NCBI GenBank assembly: GCA_018292915.2
Contig: JACVVK020000381.1
Location: 30,001 to 94,000, forward strand
Direction of reading: 5' to 3'
DNA length: 64,000 nt
Source of the DNA: Batillaria attramentaria
Taxonomy: Eukaryota > Mollusca > Gastropoda > Batillariidae
The notes below the pieces were generated by a model, which was given only the letters and a program-made list of their open reading frames with translations, searched no databases and was not told the DNA's origin. Below are positions 52,328-63,913 of the stretch, piece by piece. The position numbers and the translations under genes were made by a program. Within the stretch, counting starts at the first letter, position 1, and every line of letters starts with the position of its first letter.

Positions 52328-53013
52328 TTGTGCCAGTATGTGTGTGTGTGTGTCTTGTGCCAGTATATGCACTTCTTATTTATTAGCTTATAATAGATTG
52401 TAATTGTGAAGTGTCTTGAGCCCTCTTTGTGGGGACACTGTACTATACAGGAAGATTATTATTATTATTATGCAGTCCAAAGAATGCATTACGCAGCACT
52501 TGGCCTGTAGTATAGTGAGATAAGAGCAGTGTGAAAGGGTGAGACATACCATTCACTGGACTTGGTTATGGTGTCAAGTGACCGAGTTACACTGATGATC
52601 AGATAGACTCGTACGGTGCACGAGCACTGTGTGTGCTATGTTTGGTTGTGGGTGACGTACAGTCCTGTGACAAACGTAAAACTATCTTCTCTTTTTCTTC
52701 AGCCTCGTCCCACCATGCCCTGGGTCCGTATGTGAAACTCGAGGCTAATTTAACCCACAGCTACGGGCCTAACCCAGACTAGGACAAAAGAAATCCCAAA
52801 ACAAAATTAAATAAAAAAGGAAGCGAAGAAAAAAAGACAAAAATCCTTTTATAACGGCATAGGCATTGCATTGCTAAAGGTGGTGAAAGCTAAGACAGGG
52901 AGGACTTTAATACTTTTGTAGTGGATTTGTTTTTTTAAAGAATATTTACAAACTACTTTTTATAGACCTTAAATATCATTTTATGTTGATTGATTGATTG
53001 ATTGATTGTGCAG
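51500..53013. other. Non-coding stretch upstream of the acyl-CoA synthetase
   Basis: No exon recognised. It contains a CA run (52209-52266), a TG run (about 52297-52326), a retroelement-like tail ending in ATT repeats (about 52405-52471) and GATT repeats at 52985-53010 before the acceptor. Confidence 0.45.
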
Positions 53014-53026
53014 GTGACATTACAGC

Positions 53027-54393
53027 ATGAAGGGTGCGCGCGCAGGTCGAATCCTCCAGCAAGTTCTGTCAGACTGCGGTTTGCCGGGTGTCTGGAGAAA
53101 CGCTTCTTACGCAGTTTCCCGAACCAGTGCAAGCTCTTCTGCTGGATGGCTCAAGGGGCCTCGCAGGCGACATTTGCTTCGAGACTGTGTTCGAAGTTTG
53201 AGTTCCACACCTTCCGTAAACCCAGGGGAAATACGCAGCCACCTGCCTGATGTGGATATACCAAACGTCAATTTTGCCGAGTTCCTTTTGAAACGATGTG
53301 ATGAATACAAAGATTTGATCGCACTGGTCAGTGTTTTTGTTTTGTTTTGTTTTGTTTTGTTTTGTTGCTGTATTTTGTTGTTGTTGTTTCTTTGTTCTTC
53401 TCTGTAGTGTATGTGTTTGTATATTTTATGTTGTTGTGACCTAAAACTTAGTAAAACTGGAAGTGTAAAATATTTCATAAAAATAGAAAGATTTACAAGA
53501 AAAAAATGTTTGTTTGAACCACCATTCACTTTCGTACTAACTTTGTTACAGGAGGATTTCCCGACAGGTCGGAAGTACACCTACCAACAATTTAAAGATT
53601 TCACCATCCGAGTAGCCAGTGCGCTTCACAAACGAGGCTACAGAAAGGGGGATGTAATTGCCACTTTCACTATCAACGTTCCAGAGTTCTCCATCCTTAT
53701 CACAGCTGCCGCAGCATTGGGTGTGGCAGTGTCGACTGCCAATCCCGCCTACACGTCAGGTGACCAGCAACAGCTTTGTCTAGATTAGGCAGGACTAGAC
53801 TTTATTCAAAGGTCGCAGATGGACAGGCAAAATGTAATCTGATATCGGTCGGTTAATAGTGCTCAGTAAGTGTAGTTGAAATCCTTGGGCCATATCAGGC
53901 AAACTAAACCTACACAACCACTGTCATTTAGTATAGTTTGCCTGTTTTGTTTGATTTAGGGTTAGGTTTGGGTTTAGGGTTGGGGTTACCTTGTAGAAAA
54001 GATTCAGTCACTATGCTGTTTAGATGGTCGCAGTTTATTCACGCGAAGGGTTACCTGTACCAGTGCAGGGTGACCAGCATCTACCTGTACCACATATCGG
54101 CCACATACAGCTTTCAAATCATCCATGTCCGGCAGGTGCCCAAAGTGCCACATTTCTAGAATCACAAATCATTGTGAGTTTTGTGTGTTACATCACCTGG
54201 TTTCTACTGCCCCCCCCCCCCTCCACTCCTCACCTCCCTTGACATTGCTAGGCTCAGATTGTCTGGAGCTGTTAGGTGATGCACAACATCGTACATGCAC
54301 CACTCAAACACATGCATGGTTGCTGCCTGCCACAGGCTGGCAAGTTCTCCAGCCTACAAACTTAAAAAGTGTTGCATCATGAGCTCTGCTCTG

Positions 54394-54424
<31 letters not shown>

Positions 54425-55372
54425 TGTGTGTGTGTGTGTGTGCAGGCGCAAATGTGCGTGCATGCTTGTGTATGTGTGTGTTTTCCACTTACTCTCCTTG
54501 ATATTAACACTGGAATCTCTAATGCTGACAGCTGAGTTGAGCCGACAGTTGAGCCACTGTGGAGCCACGGCAGTGTTCACCATCCCTCAACTTGTGCCGG
54601 TTGTCAAGGAAGCCATCCACGATCCGGACATGCCACATCAAGTCAAGGTGTGGTTTGGGAAAACAGATGCTAGAATTGTCTCTGGAACAGCGATTTTTCA
54701 TGGAAGATAATGAAATTTTGCAGGGAAGAAATTTGTAAGTGAAAAAATTTTTTCACTCAATTGGGGTGTGCACGCATACTCTTTTCAGTACAGAAAATGA
54801 AGATACAACTGTTTAACATCTGTTGCGTTTTAAGTGATTTTAATGGTAAATCATTAGTTTTGTGTATGTAAATTACTTAAACCTGTTTAAAGTTTCTAAT
54901 AAGTATGAGGAAATAAAGGCCGCCGGAACGACGTGGGCCGAACTAAAGAGGGCGTCCCAGAACCGAGTGCGCTGGCGGAGTGTGGTTGCAGCCCTATGTT
55001 CCCCAGGGAATAAAGAGGACTAAACATAAACATGAGGAAATAAATGTGCAAATCTTGCTTCCTGTCCAACAGGAGTTGTACACGTTCGGCCACCAGGAGG
55101 AAGGAGTGGAGTTCTTCAACAAACTGATGGAGGACAGCGGGAAAGACTTTCCAGAAAACGTTGATGTGGACCCCATAAATGATGTCTGGCTTCTGCCCTA
55201 CTCCAGCGGCACAACGGGCCTGCCCAAAGGTGTCATGATTACTCACCACAACGTTGTTGCAAACATTCTGCAGTTCAGGTATATCTCAGGGCAGAGGTTT
55301 TTTTTTTTTTTGGCTCCCTTGTGTAACAATGGGAGTCTATGTATTAACCCGTCCGTCGTCTGTCTGTCTGTC

Positions 55373-55405
<33 letters not shown>

Positions 55406-56739
55406 TGGTGTGTCCAGAAAACTTTAACGTTGTCATTTTCTCAGAATCTACAAACAGTAGAGGCACCAAACTTGGCATGCTGATAGACTAGCACAAGACC
55501 TTTCAAAACATATCATTTTGAATGACCTTGACCCAAGGTCAAGGTCACTAAAGCTCTCTGTTTGAAAATTTTACATTGCCATTTTCTCGTAATCTACAAA
55601 TGCCAGAGGTTTTAAACTTTGCATGATGATAGACATTGATAAGAACTTTACAGATATACATGTAGTCAGTGACCTTCTGTCAAGGTCAAGGCCGTACAGG
55701 ATAGTTTCGTGAAACCTTAACATTGGCATTTTCTCAGAAACAATGAACAGCAGAGGTGCCAAACCTGGCATGCTGATAGACAGTGATAAGACCTATGCAC
55801 ACATACCATCTTAAATGACCTTGACTGAAGGTCAAGGTCATTGAAACAGTGTTCGGAAATTTTACATTTGCATTTTATCAGTATCTAGAAGAATCAGAAG
55901 CATCAAACTATGTGCGATGATTGACATTGGCAGCACCTTTACAGACATACCTGTGTTCAGTGACTTTTAGTCAAGGTCAAGGTCATGCAAGCGTGTTTTT
56001 TTTGGGGAAACTTTAACCTTGGCATTTTCTTCAAAACAACAAACAGTAGAGGCACCAAATGAGGCGTGATGATAGACAGCAATGAGACCTACCTTTTTGA
56101 ATGACCTTGACTGAAGGTCAAGGTCATTAAAGCTGTCTGTTGTGAATTTTAACATTACTGTTTTCGGAGGAACTACAAATGCTAGAGGCATCAAACTTGG
56201 CATGATGATAGACATTGATGAGATCTCTTTTGAATGACTTTGACCAAAGGTCAAGGCTGTACAAACTGTTTTGGGGAAAATTGTAATATTGCCAGGAACT
56301 CAGAGCGCCAGACACATCACTTAGCATGATACTGGATAGTGATAAGAGCTCTACAAACATACTTTTGTGAATAACCTTGACCTGTGTCACAAGGGAGCCA
56401 TGGAGGCTTCTGCCTCTCTAGTTTTGTTTTGTTTTGTTTGTTGTTGTTTCGTCGTTGTTGGGTTTTTTGTTGGGTTTTTTTTTTGTTTGTTTGTTTGTTT
56501 GTTTGTTTGGTTTTTTTTTTTTTGGGGGGGGGGATGTCTTTTCTTACTATGAAAGTAAGTTTGTAGCATGGACTGTTCAATCAAGATATGAACATTGGTT
56601 TTCATGCATTTGAAGTTCGTTCCCTTGTATCTGTCTATATCTCTGTGCTTTTCTTTGGATGTCAGCTGTCGCTAGCATGCACGTGTCAGAGCACCTGTCC
56701 ATGTGAACATCAGGGCAGAAGGAGCAGAGTGAAGTTTAA

Positions 56740-56801
<62 letters not shown>

Positions 56802-59800
56802 ATCCACAGAGAGCTGCTGCATGTTACCCCTGACGACAGGACCCTGGGCCTCCTGCCGTTTTTCCACATCTACGGGTTGACAGCGGTTCAGTTCGGCACG
56901 CTGTATGACGGGGGTCAGCTGGTCACTGTCCCACGTTTTGACCCGGAAATGTTTCTGACATCTATACAGAACAAAAAGGTGCACACTCAGGCTTTGGCAT
57001 ATGCATTTTTATTGGGTGGTTGTGGTTATGGTGGTGTTGCTGCTGCTGTTTTGTTTTGTTTTGTTTTGTTTTGTTTTTGCAATAAAGTTTGCAAGCATGA
57101 AAAAAAAAAAATATCACATGTACGTGCATTCACACCATTTTTTTTTTTTTTTTTGGTAAGGGAGGGAGAGCCTCTAAATGGTACCACACAAATTGTTCTT
57201 TTTCATGTTCAACAGATCTCCATTTTTCACGGCGTCCCACCCATAATCCTGTTTCTGGCAAAGCACCCCCTGGTGGACAAGTTCGACTTGTCTTCCTTGA
57301 AGTACATGATCAGTGGCGCCGCTCCGCTTGGGGAAGGGCTGACAAAAGAATGCATGACCAGACTGGGGGTTCCCATTTACCAAGGTGAGAAATTCAGAGT
57401 TCTTAGATTAGCTCTGACGCTTAGATCTGAAACCAAAGAATAAATTTCCCATTGATAAACGTTGATCGAGTTTATTCTTCAGGTTACAGTTTGACAGGCA
57501 CATCGTCTGTGGTAAACATTGAGGCAGTTTATGGTCAACAGACATCTCCTGTGATAAACCTTGAGTTTATTGTGCAGGTTATTGGTTTGCCTGGAACATC
57601 TCCTGTGATAAACGTTGAGTTTATTGATTTGCTAGGAACATCTGTGATAAACGTTGAGTTTATTTTGTGGGGTTATTGGTTTGCCTGGAACATCTCCTGT
57701 GATAAACGTTGAGTTTATTGATTTGCTAGGAACATCTGTGATAAACGTTGAGTTTATTTGGCAGGTTATTGGTTTGCCGGGAAGATCTCAAGATTCAAGA
57801 TTCAAATGACTTTATTGTGTCCATCAAGAACAAATTTGTTTTTTGTTCAGGGGCATGAATAAATAAAGTAAAATAAAGGGTTAATAATTAAAGGTAGCTT
57901 CATTATGTATAAGATAAGATAAGATAAGATAGATTTATTGCTTCTTAGTTACAATTAAGAAGAATTTGCTTTGCTCCTCTTGATAATAAAACACACTTGA
58001 TATACACAAACATACCATATAAATACATATACACATTCACACACTCAGTCATTGATACTATTACCCGGTAAGTAAAGAGTTTAACTGGAGTGCTTCTAAC
58101 TAATATAAGACGAGCAAACTAAAACTGATAAGAGAGGACACAATGCATAAAATTGATTAACCACTAATTTACCAACTAACTAGTCTGAGGTTATAATACT
58201 GGTGGGTAAAAGTAGAAATTACGCTAACTAAATACACTCAAATTCCAATATTATCTACACACCACTTCCACCACCACCCCTCCCCTCTCTCTCCTTTATT
58301 ACGGGGAGCCGGGGTGGTCGAATGGTAGAGCGTTGGACTTCTAATGCTCGGGTCGTGAGTTCGATCCCGGCTGGGGCCAAATATTTGTGCTGGCTTTTTC
58401 ATCGTTGCCCCGTCTTTGATATCACCCTATGTGGTGGAAAAGGACGTTAAACCCCCAAACACCCACCCACCCACTCTCCTTTATTACATGTCACACGCAC
58501 ACACTCACACTCACACACACACACATTATCTCCTGTGATAAACGTTGAGTTTATTTGGCAGGTTATGGTTTGACGGAAACATCTCCTGTAATAAACATTG
58601 ATGGGCCCCCTGGACACCCTGGTACCATTGGCTACCTTGTGCCTAATACAGTTGCCAAGGTAACATGAACCTCTCTCTCTCTCTCTCTCTCTCTCTCGCT
58701 CTCTTTCTCTGACTGAATCATTCACAACAAACCAGCACTGTTTTTCTTGATTTTAAAACAACATTTGATTTAGTGAACCACACCATCCTTTAAAAAAAAC
58801 AACACCTTCAACGGTAACTGTATGATTCCAACGCTCTCGCATATTTTTCAGTCCTACCTACACGATAGAATTCTAAGACAAAAAGTGCATCTTAATGGAT
58901 CATATTCCTTCCAAGGTTTAGTAAAACATGGTGCGCCTCAGGGCTCTTCTTCAGGCCACTGCTATTTTGTATATATATATAAATGATTTACATCTCCACT
59001 TGAGCGAAGATGTCATATGCGATATGTTTGCTGATGACACAACACTCCACACACCCGACAAAAATATCACAGTCATTAGGAATCATCTCCAGCAGGGATT
59101 GCAAGATGTCTCTGACTGGTTTGACTTAAATGCTATTGTGATTAATCCAACCAAAACTAAATGTATGGTGATAGTTACACGCCAAAAGCATCAACTTGCA
59201 CCTTTCACTCTCCATTTGTCCCGGGGAGCCGGGGTGGCCGAATGGTAGAGCGTTGGACTCTCAATGCTCGGGTCGTGAGTTCGAATCCCGCCGGCTGGGG
59301 CCAAATATTTGTGCTGGCCTTTTTTCTCGTTGCCCCGTCTTTGATATCACCCTTATGTGGTGGAAAAGGACGTTAAACCCCCAAACACCCACCCACCCTC
59401 TCCATTTGTCCCTCAGTGACAGCACTGTAAAACAGGTCACACAGCACCGACTGCTTGGTCTTACTATTGATTGCCAGCTTCAGTGGGAACACCACATCAA
59501 TAATGTTTGTAAAAGCTAGTGTCTCTTGAAATTTGTACATGCTGTCAAAATTGCAATTCATAACAGATGCTGACACACGTGAGTTATTCAACAATGCCCA
59601 TATCAAGTCCCACATAGACTATGTGTCAACAGTGTGCGATGGTTCGAGTGAATTTCATTTGAAGAGGCTGAATTCTTCACACAGGAGAGCTGCAAAATTA
59701 ATATTACCAGTACCAAACCTCTCAACAGATCAAAAACTTGAAATATTAGAAATTCTCCCTGTACAATGCCTTTTTCAGTTTAACAAAAGAATATGTATGT

Positions 59801-60321
59801 ACAAACTCTGCCAAAAGTCAGTTCCGGAATATCTTGCATGTACATGTACTGTCTCAGAATCCACATCCATAGGCTCTTTGTTAGGACTAACTTTTAAAAT
59901 TCCCTGTCCCCGCATTGACATGTATAAAAGTTTCTAATTTTCCAGAACTTCATTGTGGAATTCTCTTCCTATCCATGTTAAGTACAGTCGGTCAGCCTCC
60001 TCATTTAAAAACAGCCTTTTCAAATATCTGTTAGCGAAAAAAAAACAACAACCAGATATTGATTTTTTTAAAAAAGAAGTAGATACCATACTGTTACAAA
60101 TATATACACATTCTAGTTCATGCATGTGGTAATTGTGCGTGCATGCATGTAAAGTTTCATGTTCCAGTTTTAAGTATGTTTTAGTGTTCGATTGTTTTGT
60201 TGGGGTTTTTATTGTTTATTTGTTTGCTTGTTTGTTTTTCAAAATGGCAAGTTTGGAAATTGGTCACAAAAAACCAAAACTTTCACTGTTTTCAGATAAA
60301 ATTGTTTCAGTTTCAATTTCA

Positions 60322-60380
<59 letters not shown>

Positions 60381-61815
60381 GGGTTTTTTGCTGTTGCTGT
60401 TTTTTTAAAGTTCTTACTTGAGGTATACATATAGTGGGCAGGGGGCCGTCATTCTTACTTGAGGTATACATATAGTGGGCAGGGGGCCGTCATTCTTACT
60501 TGAGGTATACATATAGTGGGCAGGGGGCCGTCATTCTTACTTGAGGTATACATATAGTGGGCAGGGGGCCGTCATTCTTACTTGAGGTATACATATAGTG
60601 GGCAGGGGGCCGTCATTCTTACTTGAGGTATACATATAGTGGGCAGGGGGCCGTCATTCTTACTTGAGGTATACATATAGTGGGCAGGGGGCCGTCATTC
60701 TTACTTGAGGTATACATATAGTGGGCAGGGGCCGTCATTCTTACTTGAGGTATACATATAGTGGGCAGGGGGCCGTCATTCTTACTGTAGGTATACATAT
60801 AGTGGGCAGGGGGCCGTCATTCTTACTGTAGGTATACATATAGTGGGCAGGGGGCCGTCATTCTTACTTGAGGTATACATATAGTGGGCAGGGGGCCGTC
60901 ATTCTTACTTGAGGTATACATATAGTGGGCAGGGGGCCGTCATTCTTACTTGAGGTATACATATAGTGGGCAGGGGGCCGTCATTCTTACTGAGGTATAC
61001 ATATAGTGGGCAGGGGGCCGTCATTCTTACTGTAGGTATACATATAGTGGGCAGGGGGCCGTCATTCTTACTTGAGGTATACATATAGTGGGCAGGGGGC
61101 CGTCATTCTTACTTGAGGTATACATATAGTGGGCAGGGGGCCGTCATTCTTACTTGAGGTATACATATAGTGGGCAGGGGGCCGTCATTCTTACTGTAGG
61201 TATACATATAGTGGGCAGGGGGCCGTCATTCTTACTGTAGGTATACATATAGTGGGCAGGGGGCCGTCATTCTTACTTGAGGTATACATATAGTGGGCAG
61301 GGGGCCGTCATTCTTACTTGAGGTATACATATAGTGGGCAGGGGGCCGTCATTCTTACTTGAGGTATACATATAGTGGGCAGGGGGCCGTCATTCTTACT
61401 TGAGGTATACATATAGTGGGCAGGGGGCCGTCATTCTTACTTGAGGTATACATATAGTGGGCAGGGGGCCGTCATTCTTACTGTAGGTATACATATAGTG
61501 GGCAGGGGGCCGTCATTCTTACTGTAGGTATACATATAGTGGGCAGGGGGCCGTCATTCTTACTTGAGGTATACATATAGTGGGCAGGGGGCCGTCATTC
61601 TTACTTGAGGTATACATATAGTGGGCAGGGGGCCGTCATTCTTACTTGAGGTATACATATAGAAATGTTTTGTTATTCTTTTCCAGTTAGTAGTAGATCG
61701 TTTAGCTTTATGTAGTGTACGTGTACCTTGTAGTGATTTAGTAGGACAGTATGTAAGACAGGACTTCCTGCCCAACAACTTTATCCTGAAGTAAACGTGT
61801 CATCATCATCATCAT

Positions 61816-61906
<91 letters not shown>

Positions 61907-61959
61907 CCACAGACACACACACACACACACAGCCACAGACACACACACACACACACACA

Positions 61960-62024
<65 letters not shown>

Positions 62025-63913
62025 TCATCGTTGTTTGCACATCTTGTCCTTAGCTCATAGGAACCCAAGAATGACGGCCCCCTGTCAACTGTATGATACA
62101 ACTTGTTAAAAAGAACAAGCCACTGCACACCAGTAGTAGCCACTTCAAGCCACTATTGCGCAAGGCATGGACCTTCCCCGCTAGGCCGGAGACCTGCAGA
62201 CTGCATACATAATAGGTGCTGTAGGTGCTCCTTCACGTCTCACTCTGGTGAACAACGATTCTGTCTTCATTGATGGTTGTGACATACCATTCCTGAAATC
62301 CGTCAAGTATCTCGGTGTTACGATTGATCGGTCGCTTTCTATGCAGGATCAGATCACCAGTGTCTGCCGTGCCTGTTTTCTGGAACTCAGACGAATTGCA
62401 TCAATCCAACCGTACCTTTCACAGAGAGCTTGTGTAAAATTAGTTACTGCTCTCATAACCTCACGCCTCGACTACTGTAACTCAGCAGTGGCTGGCCTTC
62501 CAGCAGAACAGTTAGGCCGCCTTCAAAGAGTTCAGAACAGGGCTGCACGCTTAGTGCTGGGCAAACGGAAGCAAGAGCATGCAACACCGCTTCTGTGAGA
62601 GCTCCATTGGCTTCCATTTCCGCCTTCAGTATAAAATTTCTGTTCTGGCCTTTCGTCATTTTGATGGCACCCTTCCACCATACCTTTCGGCTTCACTCGT
62701 CACCTATCAACCGTCGCAAACCCTCCGGTCGTCGACGGCGAGGCTTCTCAAAATTCCCAAGCGCAACCTGAAATCCTTTGGCGAGTGCTCTTTCAGTTTT
62801 GTCGCACCAAGCTTTTGGAATTCTCTGCCAGCATATCTGAGAAATGTGCCCACACTGTCTGTTTTTAAGAGCAATCTTAAAACGTTCCTCTTTTGTAAAA
62901 CCTTCCAGTAATTTCCCGTGTCAGCAACTAGTCAGTTTCACCAGTGTATGTCTGTCCACTGTTTGTAAAATGTGCGTGAGTGTCGGTGAGTGGTTGGCGC
63001 ATTGAGTTTATTCCAAAGAAATGCGCCCTACAAATACCATTTATTATTATTATAATAGTGGCTTGGAGTGGCTTCTAGTGATCTGAAGATTTCAAGTGAA
63101 AACACAATTTGTTGCATGGGCTTTTATGAGTTAGAAGTGTCTTTGCACAGTATGTACATGATTTGTGTCATAAGTTCAGTGTGCTAAGATTTCATTTCAT
63201 TAGGCTCTTTGTTTCAGTTTTGTAACTTCGCTCTCATGATTTTTTGGCTTGCTGCTTATCCAAGACTGAATTCCCCAAACTGCGTAAATGGTCATCTAAT
63301 ACAAGTCAGGTGGAACGGACTAATTGTTTTCAGATTGTGAATGTGGAGACTTGTAAGCCGGTAAAGATGGGGGAGATGGGAGAGTACTGCGTAAAGGGGC
63401 CGCAGGTGATGAAAGGCTACCTCCACAACCAGGAGGCCACGGATGAGATGATCGACAAGGACGGCTGGCTGCACACAGGTACACAACACACCTTTAACGC
63501 CAGAGGGAAAGTGAACATGAGAGGCAGGAAATGTTTATGTGCATGTGTGCTTACAGTACGTCATTCAGCAATGCGTCCATAAAACTATTCTGCATTCTGC
63601 ACACACACACCCCAGTATCTGCAGGCGTTTGAGGTGTGCATGTGTGCGTGCGCGTGCGTGTGTGTGTATGTGTGTGTGTGTGAGCACCTTAAAATGTTTA
63701 TTTGAGTGTGTTTTGATACATTGTCAAATGTCTCTTGTATTTACCTGCCGTTGTAGTGGCGCCTGGAGCTTCTACCGAGGGACAGGTATCACATTCGAAT
63801 GAATTGTTGTATTGATCTGTAATCTGTCAGGTGACTTGGGGATACTTAGAGAGGACGGATTTGTGGTGATCGAGGATCGTCTGAAAGAGCTCATCAAGTA
63901 TAAGGGATTCCAG
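53027..63913 (+). CDS. Acyl-CoA synthetase / 4-coumarate-CoA ligase-like AMP-binding enzyme (498 aa, 3' end missing)
   Basis: ANL-superfamily enzyme that activates a carboxylic acid with ATP to an acyl-AMP and then an acyl-CoA. Coding exons: 53027-53326, 53552-53759, 54532-54647, 55073-55278, 56810-56978, 57216-57384, 58562-58659, 63334-63478, 63831-63913; frame is kept, and the rest is past the window. Visible motifs: P-loop [11 protein letters not shown] (251-261), PFFHIYGL, a [10 protein letters not shown] stretch, YGLTETSP (391-398), GWLHTGD (466-472) and [13 protein letters not shown] (486-498). These match 4CL-like ligases; animals use such enzymes on fatty or aromatic acids, substrate unknown here. 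The first ~70 residues are Arg/Ser-rich with few acids and suggest mitochondrial import (inference). The hinge/catalytic Lys region is not included. Introns hold many repeats. Confidence 0.93.
55311..56400. mobile_element. 1.09-kb inverted-repeat element with a nuclear-receptor-site-like tandem core
   Basis: Termini TGGCTCCCTTGTG and, at the other end, CACAAGGGAGCCA are an exact 13-bp inverted repeat. Between them a unit of about 145 bp recurs (in pairs of about 290 bp), each with AAGGTCAAGGTCA or a close variant near 55528, 55681, 55826, 55970, 56116 and 56245, usually preceded by TGACCTTGA. No coding frame. It sits in intron 4 of the acyl-CoA synthetase. Structure resembles non-autonomous elements with tandem cores, but the superfamily is uncertain. 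Confidence 0.75.
56742..56799 (+). repeat. TG microsatellite just upstream of exon 5
   Basis: TG run ending about 10 bases before the exon 5 acceptor (CATCCACAG, exon from 56810), so the polypyrimidine tract is nearly replaced by the repeat. Confidence 0.93.
57475..57790 (+). repeat. Decayed tandem copies of the exon 7 start and its acceptor
   Basis: Five or six blocks resemble the 5' end of exon 7 (58562): GCAGGTTATTGGTTTGCCTG, GGAACATCTCCTGTGATAAA and CGTTGAGTTTATT recur with lesions, as at 57479, 57574, 57632, 57660 and 57763. Exon 7 reads GGCAG/GTTATGGTTTGACG then AAACATCTCCTGTAATAAA. A further partial copy lies right before exon 7 (58527-58560). Confidence 0.82.
58303..58473 (+). mobile_element. 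Family-1 SINE with perfect 14-bp target duplication
   Basis: Starts ggggagccggggtggtcgaa, has B box GAGTTCGATCCC and the CACCCACCCA tail. The direct repeat ctctcctttattac flanks it at 58289-58302 and 58474-58487, so the insertion is recent. In intron 6 of the acyl-CoA synthetase. Confidence 0.92.
58735..60045 (+). pseudogene. LINE (non-LTR) reverse transcriptase remnant A
   Basis: Pieces of the reverse transcriptase in order: [13 protein letters not shown] (palm motif A-like) at about 58745, [20 protein letters not shown] followed by DDTTLH (motif C, FADD) at about 58970-59050, and [18 protein letters not shown]; after the SINE insertion, [20 protein letters not shown] and then further C-terminal pieces to [15 protein letters not shown]. 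Stops and frame breaks throughout. Jockey/CR1-type group by style; exact clade not assigned. No endonuclease part was found. Confidence 0.85.
59223..59397 (+). mobile_element. Family-1 SINE nested in LINE remnant A, 15-bp target duplication
   Basis: Full copy with A box-like TGGCCGAATGG and B box GAGTTCGAATCCC. The exact repeat ctctccatttgtccc flanks it (59208-59222 and 59398-59412) and interrupts the LINE frame between HLPS-type residues, so the SINE came after the LINE. Confidence 0.93.
60327..60378 (+). repeat. CT microsatellite
   Basis: Uninterrupted CT run of about 50 bases, 40 bases before the 41-bp array. Confidence 0.95.
60412..61662 (+). repeat. 41-bp minisatellite, about 30 copies
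   Basis: Unit CTTACTTGAGGTATACATAT then AGTGGGCAGGGGGCCGTCAT plus T. Variants: CTTACTGTAGG (about seven units, often in pairs) and a CTTACTGAGG unit (about 60990); one unit lacks one G (about 60726). The palindrome-like GTATAC is in each unit. It lies in intron 7 of the acyl-CoA synthetase. Confidence 0.95.
61817..62022 (+). repeat. Long CA microsatellite with ACAGCCACAG interruptions
   Basis: About 200 bases of CA with AGCCACAGA and CCCAC breaks, the longest CA run in the window. Confidence 0.95.
62067..62200 (-). repeat. Unnamed dispersed repeat, copy 2
   Basis: Opposite orientation to 47395-47530. On the minus strand its end reads GACAGGGGGCCGTCATTCTT, which matches the core of the 41-bp unit at 60412-61662. 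Confidence 0.78.
62235..63055 (+). pseudogene. LINE (non-LTR) reverse transcriptase remnant B with 3' tail
   Basis: Only the C-terminal half is present: [38 protein letters not shown] and [16 protein letters not shown], then after a frame break [20 protein letters not shown] and [14 protein letters not shown]. It ends with a GCGCCCTACAAATACC tail and ATT repeats (63028-63055). 5'-truncated and frame-broken; CR1/jockey-like by style. In intron 7 of the acyl-CoA synthetase. Confidence 0.87.

Noticed and set aside
58303..58380. tRNA gene candidates in SINE heads (also 17.9, 23.3, 36.2, 43.5, 59.2 kb)
   Set aside because: A and B box-like words are present but no full clover-leaf could be drawn, and each head is joined to a shared non-tRNA body.
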